A DNA stretch of 64,000 bases from Kiloniellaceae bacterium (GTDB taxonomy: Bacteria; Pseudomonadota; Alphaproteobacteria; Kiloniellales; Kiloniellaceae), in the NCBI GenBank assembly GCA_009377535.1, contig WHTV01000001.1:106421-170420 (forward strand), written 5' to 3'. Positions 61,814 to 64,000 of the stretch are shown here, piece by piece; the first letter of the stretch is position 1; each line of letters starts with the position of its first letter. The position numbers and the translations under genes were made by a program. Below the pieces are notes generated by a model. It was given only the letters and a program-made list of their open reading frames with translations, searched no databases and was not told the DNA's origin.

Positions 61814-62686
61814 TTACAGTACCTTGCCGCGCAGCAGGCCTGTCGGCCGCAGCGCCAGCATGATCAGCAGGACGGCGAAGGCCAGCGCCGACTTGTACTC
61901 CGACGGCAGGAAGATCACCGAGCACTCCTCGGCGATGCCGATGATCATGCCGCCGAGCACGGCGCCCTCGACGCGCCCGACGCCGCCGAGGATGGCGGCG
62001 GCGAACATCGGCAGCAGCATGTACCAGCCCATCAGCGACTTCAGCTCGGTGTTGATGCCGAGAAAGAAGCCGGCGGCAGCGCCGAGCAGGCCGATGATGG
62101 TCCAGGTCAGGATAGTGGTCAGCCGCGTGTCGATGCCGGAAAGCTGCGCCAGGTCCGGGTTGTCGGACATCGCGCGCATCGCCTTGCCCCAGCGCGTGTA
62201 GCCGAGGAAGAGCATCAGGGCGACGACCAGCACGACGGTGGCTGCCAGAGTCCAGAACTCGCGGTCCTTGATGCGGATTCCGAAGTAGCTCTCCGGCCGC
62301 ACGATGCCACCGACGTAGGTCAGCGAGTCGACGCCCCATACGACCTGCACAATGGCACGCAGCATGAGCGCAACGCCGAGCGAGGCGATCACCGTGAGGA
62401 TCGCGCTGCGCCGACGCAGGTGCTCGTAGAACAGCCAGTGCAGCCCGACAGCGATGCCCGCCGTCGCGATCATGGCAAAAGGCAGCGCCAGCCAGGGATT
62501 CATGCCGGTGCCGGCGACCAGCGCCAGCACCAGGAAGGCACCCATCGTCGCCATGTCGCCGTGCGCCAGATGGGCAAAGCGCAGCACCCCGAACACCAGA
62601 GTGATACCGATGGCGCCGAGCGCATAGATCGATCCCAGCACGATGCCGGGCACTAGGTAGAAGTTGAGGAAGCTCAGCAGGTCCAT
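61814..62686 (-). CDS. livH: Branched-chain amino acid ABC transporter permease LivH
   Basis: 290 aa, about eight membrane helices. NFYLVPGIVLGSIYALGAIGITLVFGVLRFAHLAHGDMATMGAFLVLAL is the standard LivH start; AMRAMSDNPDLAQLSGIDTRLTTILTWTIIGLLGAAAGFFLG is the coupling loop. It pairs with LivM in the membrane. It follows livF by 17 bp in the operon livG-livF-livH-livM. Confidence 0.94.
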   Translation of the reverse strand: MDLLSFLNFYLVPGIVLGSIYALGAIGITLVFGVLRFAHLAHGDMATMGAFLVLALVAGTGMNPWLALPFAMIATAGIAVGLHWLFYEHLRRRSAILTVIASLGVALMLRAIVQVVWGVDSLTYVGGIVRPESYFGIRIKDREFWTLAATVVLVVALMLFLGYTRWGKAMRAMSDNPDLAQLSGIDTRLTTILTWTIIGLLGAAAGFFLGINTELKSLMGWYMLLPMFAAAILGGVGRVEGAVLGGMIIGIAEECSVIFLPSEYKSALAFAVLLIMLALRPTGLLRGKVL

Positions 62687-62703
62687 GTTCGGCCTTTCCC
62701 CGC

Positions 62704-63417
62704 TCAGCCGCCGAGAAACATCTGGGCGATCTCGCGGTCGGCCAACAGGTCGGCGCCGCTGCCCTCGGCGCGATTGCGGCCGGAGGCCAGCACGTAGGCG
62801 CGATCGGAGAAGGCCAGCGCCTGCTTGGCGTGCTGCTCGACCAGCAGCACGGCCACGCCGGCGGCGCGCACGTCGCGGATGATCTGGAAGATCTGTTCGC
62901 AGTAGCGGGGAGACAGCCCGGCCGTCGGCTCATCGAGCAGCAGCAGTTGCGGGTCGAGCATCAGGGCGCGGCCGAAGGCGACCATCTGACGCTGGCCGCC
63001 GGAGAGACTGCCGGCCGGCTTGCGGCGCTTCTCGACGAGATCGGGGAACAGGACGTAGACTCGCTCGAGCGCAGCTTCGAGTCCCTCCCTGCGCAGGAAG
63101 GCGCCCATCTCCAGGTTCTCCTGCACGGTCATTTCGCGGAACACGTTGTCGACCTGTGGCACGTAGCCGATGCCGCAACGCACGATGCGATTGGGCGGCC
63201 AGCCCGCGATGTCCTGGTCCTCGAAGCGGATGCTGCCCTGGCGCAGCCTTATCAGGCCGAAAATGGCCTTCAGGACCGTCGACTTGCCGGCGCCGTTGGG
63301 GCCGATGACGCCGACGATCTCGCGGCGGCCGACGGTGAGATCGATGCCGTGCAGGATGTCGGCGCCGCCGTAGCCCCCGACGGCTCCGGCGACGCTCAGG
63401 ATGGGATCTGCGGTCAT
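62704..63417 (-). CDS. livF: Branched-chain amino acid ABC transporter ATP-binding protein LivF
   Basis: 237 aa from the ATG at 63417, which overlaps the livG stop (ATGA). Walker A GPNGAGKSTVLKAIFG, the Q-loop VPQVDNVFREMTV, signature SLSGGQRQMVAFGRAL, Walker B LLLLDEPTAGLSP and the H-loop VEQH. It hydrolyses ATP with LivG to drive import. Confidence 0.95.
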   Translation of the reverse strand: MTADPILSVAGAVGGYGGADILHGIDLTVGRREIVGVIGPNGAGKSTVLKAIFGLIRLRQGSIRFEDQDIAGWPPNRIVRCGIGYVPQVDNVFREMTVQENLEMGAFLRREGLEAALERVYVLFPDLVEKRRKPAGSLSGGQRQMVAFGRALMLDPQLLLLDEPTAGLSPRYCEQIFQIIRDVRAAGVAVLLVEQHAKQALAFSDRAYVLASGRNRAEGSGADLLADREIAQMFLGG

Positions 63418-64000
63418 GCCGTGCGTTCGCCGAGATAGGCTTCGAGAACCTGGTGATCGCGGCGCACGGTTTCGAAGTCGCCTTCGATCAGCACGCGCCC
63501 CTCGGCCATGCAGATGACCGGGTCGCAGAGCTTCTCGACGAAGGCCATGTCGTGCTCGACCAGCAGGAAGGTGAAGCCGCGCTCCTGGTTGAGGTTCTGG
63601 ATTTTCTCCTCCACCTCGCGCAGCAGAGTGCGGTTCACGCCGGCTGCCGGTTCGTCGAGCAGCACCAGCTTGGCCTCGGTCATCATGGTGCGGCCGAGCT
63701 CCAGCAGCTTCTTCTGACCGCCGGAGAGGTTGCCGGCGCGCTCCTGGGCCAGGTGGGAGAGGCCGAGGAAGGCGAGGGTGTCCTCGGCGCGCGCCCGCAC
63801 CTCCGCCTCGCGCCGCTGCACGCGCGCCGCGGTCAGCCAGTTGGCCCACAGGTGCTCGCCATCCTGCTGGTCGCACGCCACCATCAGGTTCTCCAGCACG
63901 GTCAGGCGAAAGAATTCGTGGGGGATCTGGAAGGTACGCACCATGCCGCGCGCAAAGCGCTTGTGCGGCGGCAGACGGGAGATGTCTTCGCCGAGGAACT
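63414..64000 (-). CDS. livG: Branched-chain amino acid ABC transporter ATP-binding protein LivG, 5' end outside window
   Basis: The frame stays open through 64000 (FLGEDISRLPPHKRFARG before the ORF-track start at 63944), so the N-terminus and Walker A lie beyond the window. About 195 codons remain, with VRTFQIPHEFFRLTVLENLMVA (Q-loop), NLSGGQKKLLELGRTMM, LVLLDEPAAGVN and VEHDMAFVEKLCDPVICMAEG. The LLELGR and AAGVN forms are typical of LivG, as opposed to LivF. It is coupled to livF by ATGA. Confidence 0.94.
   Translation of the reverse strand, partial: FLGEDISRLPPHKRFARGMVRTFQIPHEFFRLTVLENLMVACDQQDGEHLWANWLTAARVQRREAEVRARAEDTLAFLGLSHLAQERAGNLSGGQKKLLELGRTMMTEAKLVLLDEPAAGVNRTLLREVEEKIQNLNQERGFTFLLVEHDMAFVEKLCDPVICMAEGRVLIEGDFETVRRDHQVLEAYLGERTA

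Overview
The window is GC-rich (visibly well above 60%), densely coded, and reads as a chromosomal segment of a free-living, probably marine and salt-tolerant alphaproteobacterium, most likely from the Rhodospirillales in the broad sense. The signs are a full ectoine/hydroxyectoine cluster, the marine-proteobacterial type sortase with its VIT/VWA target protein, a phasin with a TetR-type regulator (polyhydroxyalkanoate storage), a PetP/PetR-like regulator pair, and many alphaproteobacterial paralogues. There is no phage, plasmid, transposase, rRNA, tRNA or CRISPR array that I can support. One REP/MITE-like palindromic repeat lies near 54.8 kb.

Layout. 0-7.3 kb: end of proC, a Tat-exported aldo/keto reductase, small enzymes, a TetR regulator and phasin with a good promoter, a secreted dienelactone hydrolase, and a divergent tautomerase / HxlR-SCP2 pair sharing a long inverted repeat. 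7.3-12.8 kb: ectoine cluster, ectR divergent from ectAB-ectC-ectD-ask; ectA and ectB form a single reading frame. 12.8-19.9 kb: small proteins, a pseudo-receiver protein, an EnvZ-like kinase with an OmpR/PetR-like regulator and a PetP-like MarR protein, ilvE, a Gre-family factor and an Lrp regulator. 20-32 kb: MFS exporter, then a long minus-strand series uvrC-pgsA-mobB-moeA-moaD-moaE (DNA repair, phospholipid, molybdenum cofactor), then folB, a Na+/Ca2+ exchanger, msrB, yaiI, a 50-aa ORF and uvrB. 32-35 kb: sortase locus with a further 48-aa membrane ORF. 35-50 kb: aspC, amidase, chemoreceptor, argC, an EF-G paralogue, a glycosyltransferase, a hybrid-less histidine kinase, msrP, a possible structured RNA, LysR, trxB, GNAT. 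50-54.6 kb: an XRE-SulP coupled pair, MFS, glyoxalase. 54.9-58.7 kb: a three-gene minus-strand set of an unknown 637-aa repeat protein, a 2OG-Fe(II) oxygenase and an ELM1-family protein. 58.8-64 kb: Lrp regulator and a branched-chain amino acid ABC transporter, cut by the window end.

How the genes work together. Ectoine genes take aspartate semialdehyde to 5-hydroxyectoine, with a dedicated aspartokinase feeding the route. The Mo-cofactor genes could serve MsrP, which with cytoplasmic MsrB and TrxB covers methionine-sulfoxide and thiol repair. UvrB and UvrC are both here, 3 kb apart. The most unusual items are the EctA-EctB fusion, the sortase-linked small membrane protein, the multi-hairpin RNA candidate at 47.6-47.8 kb, the receiver domain that has lost its phosphorylation site, and the unknown 637-aa operon. 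All functions are inferred from reading the sequence; no database search was run.
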